DNA from: DATFVJ01 sp963826515
Lineage (GTDB): Bacteria; Actinomycetota; Actinomycetes; Streptosporangiales; Streptosporangiaceae
Reading direction: 5' to 3'
Assembly (NCBI GenBank): GCA_963826515.1
Contig: CAWGXI010000010.1
Location: forward strand, 1-64,000
DNA length: 64,000 bases
The notes beneath the pieces were generated by a model that did no database searches, had not been told where the DNA came from, and saw nothing but the letters and a program-made list of their open reading frames with translations. Within the stretch, counting starts at the first letter, position 1, and the number at the start of each line of letters is the position of its first letter. Both the position numbers and the translations under genes were made by a program. Shown piece by piece: positions 51,018 through 59,823 of this stretch.

Positions 51018-52348
51018 GGTGCCGTTGGGGTGGATGCGGTGAGCACCGCCGTGATCCGGTCCAGGGCTGGGGCGAGCGGCTGCGGGCCAGTGGCGAGCGT
51101 GATCTGCGTAACGTGCGTGGGGAGCCTCGGCAGCGAAAGGAAAGCCCGCGCCGCCGGCGTGCTTGTTCCCGCGCCCCCGCTGCTCACCTGCGGTCCGCTC
51201 GGGCCTGCCCGCAGGAAGAACAACGAGATCGGCTGGGGCGGCAGGTGCACGAGCCGCCAGCCGAGGTTGTTCTGCTGCCGAAGCAATCGGCTACCGCCTG
51301 ACAGCCACCAGCCGGCCGTGCCCGGCCGGGTGCCCGCCGATCCCGGCGGCGGGCCGTAACCCGCGAGTGGTGCCGCGGCCACGGCGAACCGATCCGAGTG
51401 CGTCATGGCGAGGGAAAGTGCGCAGTAGGCGCCGCTCGCATCGCCGAGCACGCCCCAGCCGGCCGCGGCCGCGGCAGCCGGATATGCCGACTCGATCGCC
51501 GCGGGAAGGTCCTGTGCGAAGAATGTGGCGGCCTGCGGCCCTCCTGGTACGTCGAGGCAGCCAAGGTCGCGGCCGGTTCCGCCGGTTCCGCCGGTTGCGC
51601 CTGCCACTGATACGCCGAGCATCACGTAGATCGCTGGCCTCGCCCGCCCCGCTTCGGTCTCCTGGGCTGCGGTCACCGCGAGCGAGACCGCGCTGTAGGG
51701 GTCGCCTGCGGCCGTGACGTGGCCGGAGATGACGACGATAACGGGGAATGTGCGGCCAGCCGGAGCGCGCGAGAAGTATTGCGGCGGCAGGTAGAGATAC
51801 GCGTTGGCCGCGATGCCCGATCGCACGCCTGTAATGCGGACCACCTGCAGCCGGCCGTAGCGTGACCAGCCGTGCCCGGTGGTCAGTGACCAGCTCAGAC
51901 CGGTCCGCCCACTGGCCGTCCGCGAGGCCAGCACCCCGGTGCCCTGTGACCGGATTGGCGCGCTCTGCCCGTCAGCCTGATGGCTCTGCCCGTCAGCCTG
52001 ATGGCTCTGCCCGTCGGCCTGATGGCTCTGCCCGTCGGCCTGATGGCTCTGCCCGTCGGCCTGATGGCTCTGCCCGTCGGCCTGATGGCTTGGAGCGACG
52101 ATGACGCCCGTCGTGTTGTTGGTGCCGAGCAGGTCCGACCACGAGGCGAAGAACCCGAACGACTTGTTCACGCTCAGGAAGATGACGAGCATCACGGTCA
52201 ACTGCGCCCAGAGCAGCAGGCCGATCCGCGCGACCACATGCGACGGGCGCGGGCTTGCGAGCCGCCGCCACATCCACAGGGTGCCCGCGAAAGCGGTGGC
52301 GGCCAAGAACGCTGCCAGCCCGATCAGCAGCCCGCTCGTCAGGCCCAC
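51014..52348 (-). CDS. Esterase-fold paralogue lacking catalytic acid and histidine, with a 7-residue repeat linker
   Basis: 444 residues from GTG 52348, chosen because GGGGGAGG precedes it and its N-terminus (GLTSGLLIGLAAFLAATAFA) then matches the paralogue's membrane helix. A longer frame starts at 52570 but is less likely. After the second helix comes a linker with six SHQADGQ copies (about residues 87-128), then the hydrolase domain. The Ser site is kept (LGDASGAYCALSLAMTHSD), but the paralogue's GEDD acid region and GGHNF histidine are replaced (RAGPSGPQVSS, LATGPQPLAPAL). It is probably a non-catalytic or altered-function partner of the gene at 49788. Confidence 0.8.
   Translation of the reverse strand: MGLTSGLLIGLAAFLAATAFAGTLWMWRRLASPRPSHVVARIGLLLWAQLTVMLVIFLSVNKSFGFFASWSDLLGTNNTTGVIVAPSHQADGQSHQADGQSHQADGQSHQADGQSHQADGQSHQADGQSAPIRSQGTGVLASRTASGRTGLSWSLTTGHGWSRYGRLQVVRITGVRSGIAANAYLYLPPQYFSRAPAGRTFPVIVVISGHVTAAGDPYSAVSLAVTAAQETEAGRARPAIYVMLGVSVAGATGGTGGTGRDLGCLDVPGGPQAATFFAQDLPAAIESAYPAAAAAAGWGVLGDASGAYCALSLAMTHSDRFAVAAAPLAGYGPPPGSAGTRPGTAGWWLSGGSRLLRQQNNLGWRLVHLPPQPISLFFLRAGPSGPQVSSGGAGTSTPAARAFLSLPRLPTHVTQITLATGPQPLAPALDRITAVLTASTPTAP
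51963..52088. repeat. 21-bp tandem array, 6 copies, in an esterase-like gene
   Basis: Unit CTCTGCCCGTCGGCCTGATG plus G, six copies; the first two carry CAGCC and the others CGGCC. Encodes (SHQADGQ)n in the linker of the extracytoplasmic protein. Confidence 0.9.
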
Positions 52349-52626
52349 CGGCTCACCTCCCCCCGGCCTCCTCGAACCGTGTGCACCCTGCCCGGCCGCC
52401 GCCGGCCGCTGGGCCGGGGCATTTGCCTGGCTCCTAACCCGACCATAGCGAGGCATCGTGACAATCTGATCTCTGCCGTTCCGTATCCTGTGGCGCCGTC
52501 CTGCGGCGCCATCCTGCGGCGCCGGTGCGGCTGCATATTCTGATCTGGCCGGACCTCTGGAGGTTGACATGAGCGCAGCCGTTAACGCTGATGGCCCGCG
52601 CAGCCAGGTCGCGAGGCTGAGGTCGC

Positions 52627-53925
52627 GTGGCTGAGATGGCGGAATCCCCGGAATCCCCGGAATCCCCGGAGGTTAAGTCGTCGGAGGTTGCCGGGGACCC
52701 CGATCCCGCCGGGCTCGCCGGCTCCGTGCTTGACGTGGCGGTCATCGGGGCCGGCCTCGTCGGCCTGGCGACCGCGATGGCACTGCTCAAGCAGCGGCCG
52801 GGGCTGCGGCTTGCCGTGCTCGAAAAGGAGCCCTCGATCGCTTCGCACCAGAGCGGTCACAACTCAGGCGTCATCCACGCGGGCCTTTATTACAAGCCGG
52901 GAAGCCTGAAGGCACGGTTCTGCCGCGAGGGCCGGCGGGCGCTGATGACGTTCGCTGATGAGCAGGGCATCCCGTACCGGCTGAGCGGGAAGCTCGTCGT
53001 GGCCAGCGACGAGGGCGAACTTGCCCGGTTGCGCGACCTGGCGCAGCGCGGGCGGGCCAATGGGCTCGCCATCAGGGAACTGACGCCGGCCGAGTTCGGT
53101 GAAATCGAGCCGAATGTCCGTGGCGTGCGTGCACTGCACGTGCCGGAAAGCGGCGTCATCGACTACCGGCGGGTCGCGGCAGCGTACGCGGAGGTTATCG
53201 CCGGGTACGGTGGCGCTGTGCTGTGCGGCCGCGGCGTCCAGAAGATCACCGCCCGCGCTGGCCGCAGCACGCTGTGCACGGACGGCGGGCCGGTCATCGC
53301 GCGCACGGTGGTCACCTGCGCCGGGCTGCAATCGGACCGGGTGGCCGCCATGACTGGGCACGCCACCGCCGACTACCGGATCATCCCTTTCCGCGGTGAT
53401 TACTACACGTTCCGGCCGCATGCCTCGAACCTGGTCCGCGGGCTGGTGTACCCCGTTCCCGATCCCGGGTTTCCCTTTCTCGGGGTGCACTTCACGCGCG
53501 GCATCGACGGATCGCTGCACGCTGGGCCGAACGCTGTGCCCGCTTTTGCCCGCGAAGGGTACGGCAGGCTGTCTGTCAACCGCCATGATCTCCTCGAGGT
53601 GCTGCGCTTCCCCGGATTCCGCCGCCTCGCACGGTCCTACGCGGGCACAGGGGCGCGGGAGATCTGGCGCGATCTGGTCAAGCCCGCCTTTCTCGCCGAG
53701 ATGCGCAGGTACCTGCCGATGATCAGTTCTGGCGACGTCACCTTCGGCCCGTCGGGTGTTCGTGCCCAGTGCCTAAGCAGGTCGGGGTCGCTAGTCGACG
53801 ACTTCCTCATCGAGGAGTCCGCCAGTACGGTACACGTGCTCAACGCGCCGTCGCCGGCCGCGACCGCGTCTGTCGTGATCGGCCAGCATTGCGCTGCCCG
53901 TGCGATCGACCGGTTCGGCCTGTGA
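52627..53925 (+). CDS. lhgO: L-2-hydroxyglutarate oxidase
   Basis: 432 residues, GTG 52627 or ATG 52636. FAD Rossmann motif VAVIGAGLVGLATAMALL at about 36-53, then HNSGVIHAGLYYKPGSLKA, GVIDYRRVAAAYAEVI, IPFRGDYYTFRP, YPVPDPGFPFLGVHFTRGID, all typical of LhgO/YgaF. It oxidises L-2-hydroxyglutarate to 2-oxoglutarate, passing electrons to the membrane quinone pool. The N-terminus includes three 9-bp repeats giving ESPESPESPE, a disordered addition of about 30 residues. Divergent from the esterase operon and followed by tRNA-Pro. Confidence 0.92.
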   Translation: MAEMAESPESPESPEVKSSEVAGDPDPAGLAGSVLDVAVIGAGLVGLATAMALLKQRPGLRLAVLEKEPSIASHQSGHNSGVIHAGLYYKPGSLKARFCREGRRALMTFADEQGIPYRLSGKLVVASDEGELARLRDLAQRGRANGLAIRELTPAEFGEIEPNVRGVRALHVPESGVIDYRRVAAAYAEVIAGYGGAVLCGRGVQKITARAGRSTLCTDGGPVIARTVVTCAGLQSDRVAAMTGHATADYRIIPFRGDYYTFRPHASNLVRGLVYPVPDPGFPFLGVHFTRGIDGSLHAGPNAVPAFAREGYGRLSVNRHDLLEVLRFPGFRRLARSYAGTGAREIWRDLVKPAFLAEMRRYLPMISSGDVTFGPSGVRAQCLSRSGSLVDDFLIEESASTVHVLNAPSPAATASVVIGQHCAARAIDRFGL

Positions 53926-53960
53926 GCACCCGCCGTGGCGGCCCGCTAAACTCCGATGCA

Positions 53961-54037
53961 CGGGCTGTGGCGCAGCTTGGTAGCGCGCCGCGTTTGGGAC
54001 GCGGAGGCCGCCGGTTCGAGTCCGGCCAGCCCGACCA
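53961..54037 (+). tRNA. tRNA-Pro(TGG), CCA encoded
   Basis: Acceptor CGGGCTG pairs with CAGCCCG, discriminator A, then encoded CCA (54035-54037). Anticodon arm CCGCG-TTTGGGA-CGCGG gives TGG. T arm CCGG-TTCGAGT-CCGG. No repeat of its 3' end was found nearby. Confidence 0.95.
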
Positions 54038-54150
54038 GCGTTCAGCCTGCTGTGCGTCGTTGGCCCTTGGGTTCGAGGAGCCGTCTTGACCTCAAGAAGG
54101 TCTTGAGTTCAAGGAGTCGTGAAACCTGGCGGCGTGGGGCAGGAGACGTG

Positions 54151-54905
54151 ATGGCCGGCCTGCGGATCCCCACCCCCCACGGCGAGATGCCGACGTACTT
54201 TGCCACCCCCTCAGGTGGGGGGCCATGGCCAGGGGTGGTAGTGATCCATGACGCCATGGGCATGAGCCAGGACCTGCGCAACCAGGCCGGCTGGCTGGCT
54301 GGCTGGCGGATACCTCGCGGCGGCGCCGGACTCTTTTATTGGGGAGGGAAAATCGCGTGCCTGCGCGCCATCATGCGTGACCTGCGTGCCAGGCGGGGCA
54401 GGACGTTCGATGACGTGGAGGCGGTGCGCACCTGGCTCGCCGGCCGCGACGACTGTACGGGCAAGATCGGTGTCATCGGGTTCTGCATGGGCGGCGGCTT
54501 CGCGCTGATGCTCGCTCCCGGCCACGGTTTCGCGGCGTCAAGCGTGAACTACGGCCCGGTCCCCAAGGGCCCCGATACGGAAAGCTTCCTGACCCAGGCT
54601 TGCCCCATCGTCGGCAGTTACGGGGCTAAGGACGCTCGCTGCGCGGTGCCGCCGGCCGACTGGATCGGGCCCTGACGGCGGCCGGAGTTGATCACGACGT
54701 GAAGGAGTACCCGGGCGCCGGGCACTCCTTCCTCAACAACCACGACTTCCTCAACAACCACGACGCCGCGGACGTGCCGAAGGTATTCCTAGTGTCGGCC
54801 AAGCTCATGGGCGCTGCCTACCACGAGCCCTCGGCGCGGGACGCACGGCGCCGCATCCTCGCCTTCTTCGGCGAGCATCTGAATGCTGACGGGCCGCGCG
54901 ACTGA
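54151..54905 (+). pseudogene. Dienelactone hydrolase family protein with several indels
   Basis: Start ATG 54151 behind AGGAG. The nucleophile motif GVIGFCMGGGFALMLAPG (Cys) and the early PWPGVVVIHDAMGMSQDLRN identify the family. Three irregularities: around 54290-54335 a pair of compensating shifts replaces the expected AGGYLAAAPD with AGWRIPRGGAG; near 54630 the frame fails (stop 54675) and continues one base over as SLRGAAGRLDRALTAAGVDH, EYPGAGHSF (catalytic His), to 54905; and an 18-bp duplication gives FLNNHD twice. The enzyme would have hydrolysed lactone or ester substrates. It lies between two tRNA genes, in the zone where accessory DNA begins. Confidence 0.75.
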
Positions 54906-55052
54906 CCTGCACGTGCGAGCCGCCTGACGGGAGTGCAGGGTAACCTCACGAGGGCCTGGACCGCGGCGGCATGCTGCCGGGTGGACGACGAACCGGTACG
55001 CTACCCGGTGACGGCGCCCAACTGGATTCACGCGGGATCCGGCCACCGCCGC

Positions 55053-55123
55053 GCGGGCGTAGCTCAATGGTAGAGCCCCAGCCTTCCAAGCTGGTCATGC
55101 GGGTTCGATTCCCGTCGCCCGCT
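55053..55123 (+). tRNA. tRNA-Gly(TCC), integration target; 3' half element-derived
   Basis: Acceptor GCGGGCG pairs with CGCCCGC, discriminator T. Anticodon arm CCAGC-CTTCCAA-GCTGG gives TCC. T arm GCGGG-TTCGATT-CCCGT. CCA is not encoded here (the sequence continues CCG). The 3' segment from 55082 recurs at 60245 with three differences, marking it as an AICE attachment site. Confidence 0.94.
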
Positions 55124-55125
55124 CC
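55082..55125. repeat. attL: 44-bp tRNA-Gly 3' segment
   Basis: From CCTTCCAAGCTGG to CGCCCGCTCC. Matches 60245-60288 at 41 of 44 positions. Forms the left junction of the second element. Confidence 0.9.
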
Positions 55126-55198
55126 GTCGATATTTGTGCACGTCACAGGCATGACCCGCGTCTGCGCTCCGGCTTCCGCTATGTAGTTTTCATCCTTC

Positions 55199-55219
55199 CG
55201 GGCCATTAACGGGCCATTA
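55199..55219. repeat. GGGCCATTA tandem motif, left copy (right copy about 60138-60157)
   Basis: GGGCCATTAACGGGCCATTA near attL and GGGCCATTAGCGGGCCATTA near attR: two GGGCCATTA units each, one copy set 74 bp inside each attachment core or slightly more. The symmetrical placement suggests integrase arm-type sites. Confidence 0.55.
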
Positions 55220-56553
55220 GCCCGCTGGCAGCACACCCGCCTGGCCGTCATCATCGCCTCGCCTGCCCTGCTCGGCTTCGACGTGAGCGTCGATGGTGTC
55301 GGTAATCATCTTGTCCGCGCCACGCGCCTCGTGCTGATAGATCAGCGCCGCCCGTTCGCTGTCGTGGCCCATCCGTGCCATCAGATCCTTGATCCCCGCA
55401 CCGCCGGACGCGGCGAAGGTGTTCCCGGTATGGCGAAGGTCATGAAAGTGCAGACCTTCGGCCCCTATCGACCGCACCGCGGACGGCCACAAATCTTGTT
55501 GAAGTTGCTGCGGCTCCATGGGCCGCCCTGTACGCCACAGAACAAGAGCGCGCCAGGTTCCGCCCCGACGAACTGGGACATGTGCTGTTCCAGGACCGGG
55601 ATGATCGCCTTGGGAATGCCAACTACCCGGCGCCCGGCCCTCGACTTGGGCGGCCCGAGGATGATCGCTGAACTGTAGGACCGCCGTTGAGTGAACGCCG
55701 CGCGTACTCGCACGATCCCCGCTTGCAGATCAAGATCAGACCGCGACAGCGCAGTGACCTCGCCCCACCGCAGGCTGGCGAAGGTGGCGAGCAGCACCAT
55801 GGCGCGAAATCGCTGATCATGGTTGCAATCGGCGCGGCCATCTTCGGCCATCTTCCACAGGGCTCTCTCGGCATCGGAGCGCGTGCCGTACACCTCTGGC
55901 GAGGTCCGCATCTCACCGCTCCTGCGAAATCGCAGCCGGTAGCCGCCACCCGGAAGCTTGCGGATATTGCCTATCGGGCGACGGCCGACCCGCTCAGCCA
56001 GCTCGAAGACCTGGGCGACCGTGAGAACCGGCCGTTCGACGGCGTGCTCCTCGCCAGCGCCACGAATGCGGCAGGGATTGCGCGGCAGGATTTTGTCCTC
56101 TTCCACTGCTGTCGCAAGCACTGCCCGTAGCAGCCGATACGCTTTCGCCGCCATCGAAACGGACACGCCATTGCTGAGCAAATCTGCCCGCCACTTCCTG
56201 ATCATCGGCGTGGACAGCTTCCCGATGGGCACCACGCCCAGATAGGGCGCAATGTGCTTGGCTAGATGCCAAGAATAAAGATCCACCGTCCGGACCCGCA
56301 GACCAGGCCGCTCAGCTATCCAGGTTGCGGCGTAGTCGCCGAGCCTGACCTTCCCGCGCTCCGGGTCTGTCCACTCCCCCGCCATCATCGCTGCCTCGAC
56401 GAGGGTCAGCGCTCTCTCTGCGTCGCTCTTACGCTCGTATGTCTCAGGACCGGTACGCATACGGCCATCCGGCCCCGGGTAGCGGATCTGAAAACGGCCA
56501 GACTCCCGCTTCCTGACGTTGCCGAAACGTCGATGCCCTACTCTGTTCGGCAT
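55217..56553 (-). pseudogene. Tyrosine integrase of the tRNA-Gly element, frameshifted
   Basis: The first frame (56553 to about 55490) holds an N-terminal arm-binding domain (RRFGNVRKRESGRFQIRYPG), core-binding domain, and catalytic Arg in TFASLRWGEVTAL. One base over, the rest appears: GLHFHDLRHTGNTFAASGGA (HxxR) and ARMGHDSERAALIYQHEARG (His, Tyr), ending 55217. The shift at about 55485-55495 separates box I from box II, so no active enzyme is expected. A second arm-like segment (PIGNIRKLPGGGYRLRFRRS) sits between the core-binding and catalytic domains. The 3' end is 94 bp from tRNA-Gly, on the minus strand: a mirror image of the first AICE. Confidence 0.8.
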
Positions 56554-56795
56554 TACGCCACTCCTCTCATCCTGTGCCGAGCCTCAGCAACTGCCATCGG
56601 CTCAACACGGCCCGCATCTATGAAGTCGCTGAGTGCCGATTCGCCGATGCGGACGTATCGCCCAATCCTCACGAACTCGATTCGCCGTTCCGCGATAAGC
56701 CGACGAATGAAACGAGAGGAAGTACTCAAACGATCCGCCGCCTCATCCACGGTGAGAAGATGATCCATCGGCGTTTCACCGCCCCGAGTGCTCAC
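56553..56795 (-). CDS. xis: Excisionase of the tRNA-Gly element
   Basis: 80 residues (or 71 from ATG 56768, MDHLLTVDEAADRLSTSSRF). HTH with FIRRLIAERRIEFVRIGRYV, as in MerR-like AICE excisionases. One base overlaps int, and the 5' end overlaps the rep fragment, preserving the rep-xis-int order. Intact but stranded, since int is broken. Confidence 0.8.
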   Translation of the reverse strand: MSTRGGETPMDHLLTVDEAADRLSTSSRFIRRLIAERRIEFVRIGRYVRIGESALSDFIDAGRVEPMAVAEARHRMRGVA

Positions 56796-57531
56796 GCTGC
56801 CCTCCCGGTTGCCGGAAGATCACCATCCGGTGGCATCGCGGCTCTTCGTCTGGCCTCCGCTAGTGCGGTCTGCCATCGGAGCCGGTCGGCGACGACGTGC
56901 AGCATCCGCCGGGCGTGTTCCATGTGGTCCGGGTCAGACGGGGCGACGGGTTCCCAGGCGTACCGGGCCGGGTCGGTTGCCGAAACACCGAGGGTCCGCA
57001 GCAGCCAGTCCCTGCGGTCGGCGCGGTGGTCGGCCAGGGTCTTGCCGGACCACTTGCGGGAGACCAGGACCCGCCGCCCGGCATAGCCGAGGTGATCGGC
57101 GTCGTGAGCCTTGCTCTTGCACCGGCCGGGCGCCTGGCCGGGCCGGGCACCCTTGGGCTGGATGCCGTAGCGGAGCCAGTTCGCGCACCGCGGCGAGCAT
57201 GGCTGGTATCGCAGCGCCACGGCGAGCCGGGCGGCGTGGGCGCGCTGCGCGTCCGTGTCGGCCGCGCGGCAGCCGCCGACGTGCTTGGTGAGGTACTTGG
57301 TCAGGTAGCCGATGCACCGGGCCGCGTCTGGTGATCCGGCGAGTACGCCCTGGGCGTCGAACCGGTCCCCGAATCGGGTCACGTGCCAGGGCAGGTCGTA
57401 GGGTCCGATGGCGTCCAGGGCCTGGTCCCAGGTCGGCAGCACCTCGCCGGTGGCCGGGTCGACGTACTGCCCGGTCTGGTCGTGCCAGACGGGCAGCTGG
57501 TCGCCGTCGCGGTACTTGACGGGAGGCGGTC
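56792..57531 (-). pseudogene. Replication initiator C-terminal fragment
   Basis: The open part begins about 57531 (VKYRDGDQLPVWHDQTGQYV), continues LPTWDQALDAIGPYDLPWHV, ARCIGYLTKYLTKHV (the region corresponding to YIAKYATKTID of the first element) and GYAGRRVLVSRKWSGKTLAD, to 56792. The N-terminal half of a RepSA-like initiator, including the first cysteine cluster and the HYH motif, is missing, and a stop lies directly upstream. Truncation, probably by deletion, has removed the rest of the element's genes. Confidence 0.75.
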
Positions 57532-57618
57532 ACAGGGCAAATCCCAGGGGCAGTTGGGCATAGTCGTCGGTGAGGCCTTGGACGACGGGTAAGAAGTGTC
57601 GCTCGGGACCGGGGACGA

Positions 57619-57665
57619 CGGCCAAACGCCCAGCGGCGCCGCTAGTTTGGGACGAAGAGGCTTGT
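57619..57665. repeat. About 45-bp direct repeat, copy 1 (copy 2 at 60085-60131)
   Basis: The two copies share GACGACGGCCAA-CG-CCAGCGGCGCCGCTAGTT-GGGACGAAGAGGC with about three changes. Copy 2 lies just inside the right end of the element. Could be element-end or regulatory repeats. Confidence 0.6.
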
Positions 57666-58332
57666 GCCCGCCGCGTGCCCGATGGGACGGTCGCGAGAGA
57701 GGCACCACGGCCACTCGCGGACAACACCGCAGGCACCGCGGCCTGGCTTGACGCACGTGAGCCGAGTCGCGGAGGAGACCTGACATGGAAGCGGTCGCCA
57801 GCAGGCGCATAATCGAGATATGACGCAAGAACATCCGATGTCCAGGTTGACCACAGTGCTGCGCTGGGCTCTCGATCACCTTCCGAAGTGGCGCAGACGG
57901 CCGCCGACCGCAGGCGTTCGTGAGCCTTCCCGACCGAAGCCCAGCCTTCCAGCAGCTGCGGTCGCCCTCAAAGAACCTCGCGTCGGCCTCATGTGCTGGA
58001 TCAAGCTGGACAGCCGACGCAGTTACGATCAGACGTAGATAGATCGCCAAAGCCGTCGCCTCTACGCGCAAGCGTCCACGGATGCTGGCGACCGCGGACG
58101 CTTGCGCGACTCCTGGAAACGGACGGTCGGCAAATGAGTACCAGCGCCACGGATAGTTCAGGGCGAAGAGGCCGCAGTCCGGAGGCACCGACGCACGGCG
58201 TGCGATCCGCGTGCGATAGCGAGCGGCCGACCACGGTAACGCACGGGCAGTCATGGTCACTCGACGGTGACAGGCACGGAAACGCCCAGTTAGCATTTGC
58301 GCTGGTCAGAGCACTAGAAACTAGCCTAAAAC

Positions 58333-58378
58333 TGGTGGTCAGGGGCAGGGTCAAACTGCCGACCTTCCGCTTTTCAGG
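58333..58378 (-). pseudogene. tRNA-Phe(GAA) 3' half, probable orphan attachment site
   Basis: Minus strand: loop CTGAAAA with stem GCGGA, variable AGGTC, T arm GGCAG-TTTGACC-CTGCC, acceptor 3' strand CCTGACC, discriminator A and CCA (58333-58335). The 5' half of the tRNA is absent (the preceding bases do not pair). Position 56 of the T loop is T rather than the near-invariant C, so it is decayed. Interpreted as the scar of an element that used tRNA-Phe. Confidence 0.7.
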
Positions 58379-58728
58379 CTGGCAGTCCGCCCCCGCTCCA
58401 CGACCAACCAGAAGCATACCGTCTGACGACCGTCCGTAACGCGGATTCAACCATGAACCGGAACATAGACGGAACGATCTTGCCTCCGATCGTTTGCGAC
58501 GAGCACGTGCGGCCAGGTAGCGGCACAAATTCGCCCGGTCACGAGAGCGACCTCCGGCGCGGTGAACATGCCGTTGCGTGGCCGATCAGGCAGTCATCCG
58601 GGGCGTCCTACGGTCCCTCACAGTCAGGCCGTCATTCCGCCAACCTGCAGCCCGGCAGGTCATCGGTTCCGCCGACGATCTTCCAAGCTGGCCACAAGAG
58701 TCTGTCCCCGCAAACGCCAGGCAGAACC

Positions 58729-59823
58729 TTAGCTGGCATTGCGCGCCGAGGACGGGCAGAGCAGCTCGGACTCATCCGCCGGGTGCCCGCTCGGACCGCG
58801 TTCGGAAATGACGGCGAGGCGAGCGCCGTCACCGCTCGCATCAACGAGCGTCCCGTAGTCAAGGATGCTTCCCCCGTGGCCCCAGAACCGCCCGCATGGC
58901 AGGCTGGTGGCGAAGATGCCCAGGCCGTCCTGGCTGGGGCCGCTTAGCGCCGTCTGCATCATCTCCGCCCGCGAGGCCCGGGAGATCAGGTGACCAGACA
59001 GCAGAGCCGAGAAGAACCGGGCCAGGTCCTGGGTGTCGGAGACGATCCCGCCTGCCGCCCACGGGAGGTCCGGATTGGTGCCCTGGTCCTGGAGGTCCGG
59101 TAGTTGCCGTGTTGTCGCCAGCTCGGTGCGGCTGAGTGCGAGCGGCTGGAGGATGTGCTGCTGGAGTTCCTGGCCGAACGGGTGGCCGGTCACCTTCTCG
59201 ATGACGAGCCCGAGCGCGATGTAGTTGGTGTTGGAGTAGGCCCAGTGGCTTCCCGGCTCGAAGAGCAGGGGCTTGGAGGCCGCGAACCGCAGCACGTCGA
59301 TCGGCCTGATAGACGCCGATGGCTCGGCCTGGTCCATCCAGGTGAGGTAGTCGGTGAAATTGGCCAGGCCGGAGCGGTGCTGGAGAAGCTCCCGGATGGT
59401 GATCGTGCCTCCGGCCGGTATGACGCCGGGCAGGTAGCGGCCCACGGGATCATCCAGGCCGATTCGCTTCTGATCCACGAGCTGGAGCACGAGCGTGGCT
59501 GTGAAGGTCTTCGTTATGCTCCCGACCCGGAACCTCTGGCCAGCTGCCGGACGCGGTGTCCCGGCGGTGGCCACGGTGCTGTGACCGTGATCCGAAACGA
59601 AAACGATTACGCTGGTGGCGCCGGAGCGGGCAAGCTGCTGCGCGACGGCGCTGACTGGGGAGGGCGCGGTCGGCCGGGAACTTGTGCATCCGGCCAGGGC
59701 CAGTGCGGCCATCGCCAAAGCCGTCAACAGCACAGCCCCACGGCTGCGGTGAATAACCGCGCCGCGGAACCCCTCCGGCTTATCCGGCGAAGGAGGTGTT
59801 CCTTTGGTTGGCTGCGTGCGCAT
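58729..59823 (-). CDS. Serine hydrolase (class C beta-lactamase/DD-peptidase fold) lipoprotein
   Basis: 364 residues from ATG 59823, fixed by GGGAGG. A lipoprotein signal at about 20-47 ends ALALAGCTSS (lipobox LAGC). Active-site motifs: SxxK in VGSITKTFTATL (about residue 86), YxN in WAYSNTNYIALGLV, HGG in RFWGHGGSILDYG. DD-carboxypeptidase/esterase type rather than a proven beta-lactamase. Cell-surface, anchored to the membrane. The only apparently intact cargo gene in the tRNA-Gly element. Lower confidence on substrate. Confidence 0.88.
   Translation of the reverse strand: MRTQPTKGTPPSPDKPEGFRGAVIHRSRGAVLLTALAMAALALAGCTSSRPTAPSPVSAVAQQLARSGATSVIVFVSDHGHSTVATAGTPRPAAGQRFRVGSITKTFTATLVLQLVDQKRIGLDDPVGRYLPGVIPAGGTITIRELLQHRSGLANFTDYLTWMDQAEPSASIRPIDVLRFAASKPLLFEPGSHWAYSNTNYIALGLVIEKVTGHPFGQELQQHILQPLALSRTELATTRQLPDLQDQGTNPDLPWAAGGIVSDTQDLARFFSALLSGHLISRASRAEMMQTALSGPSQDGLGIFATSLPCGRFWGHGGSILDYGTLVDASGDGARLAVISERGPSGHPADESELLCPSSARNAS

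Larger units (their letters stand above)
57532..58728. other. Gene-poor debris inside the tRNA-Gly element
   Basis: No intact gene. Contents seen: a segment at 57619-57665 (GGACGACGGCCAAACGCCCA, CGGCGCCGCTAGT) that recurs, slightly changed, at about 60085-60130; a shorter related piece (GGGCGAAGAGGCCGC) at about 58157; the tRNA-Phe 3' half at 58333-58378; and a 15-bp match to the attachment core (CTTCCAAGCTGGCCA) at 58680-58694. Open frames here look random. Confidence 0.6.

Noticed and set aside
58001..58528. 175-residue minus-strand ORF in the tRNA-Gly element
   Set aside because: Overlaps the tRNA-Phe scar, shows no domain, and looks like chance open frame.
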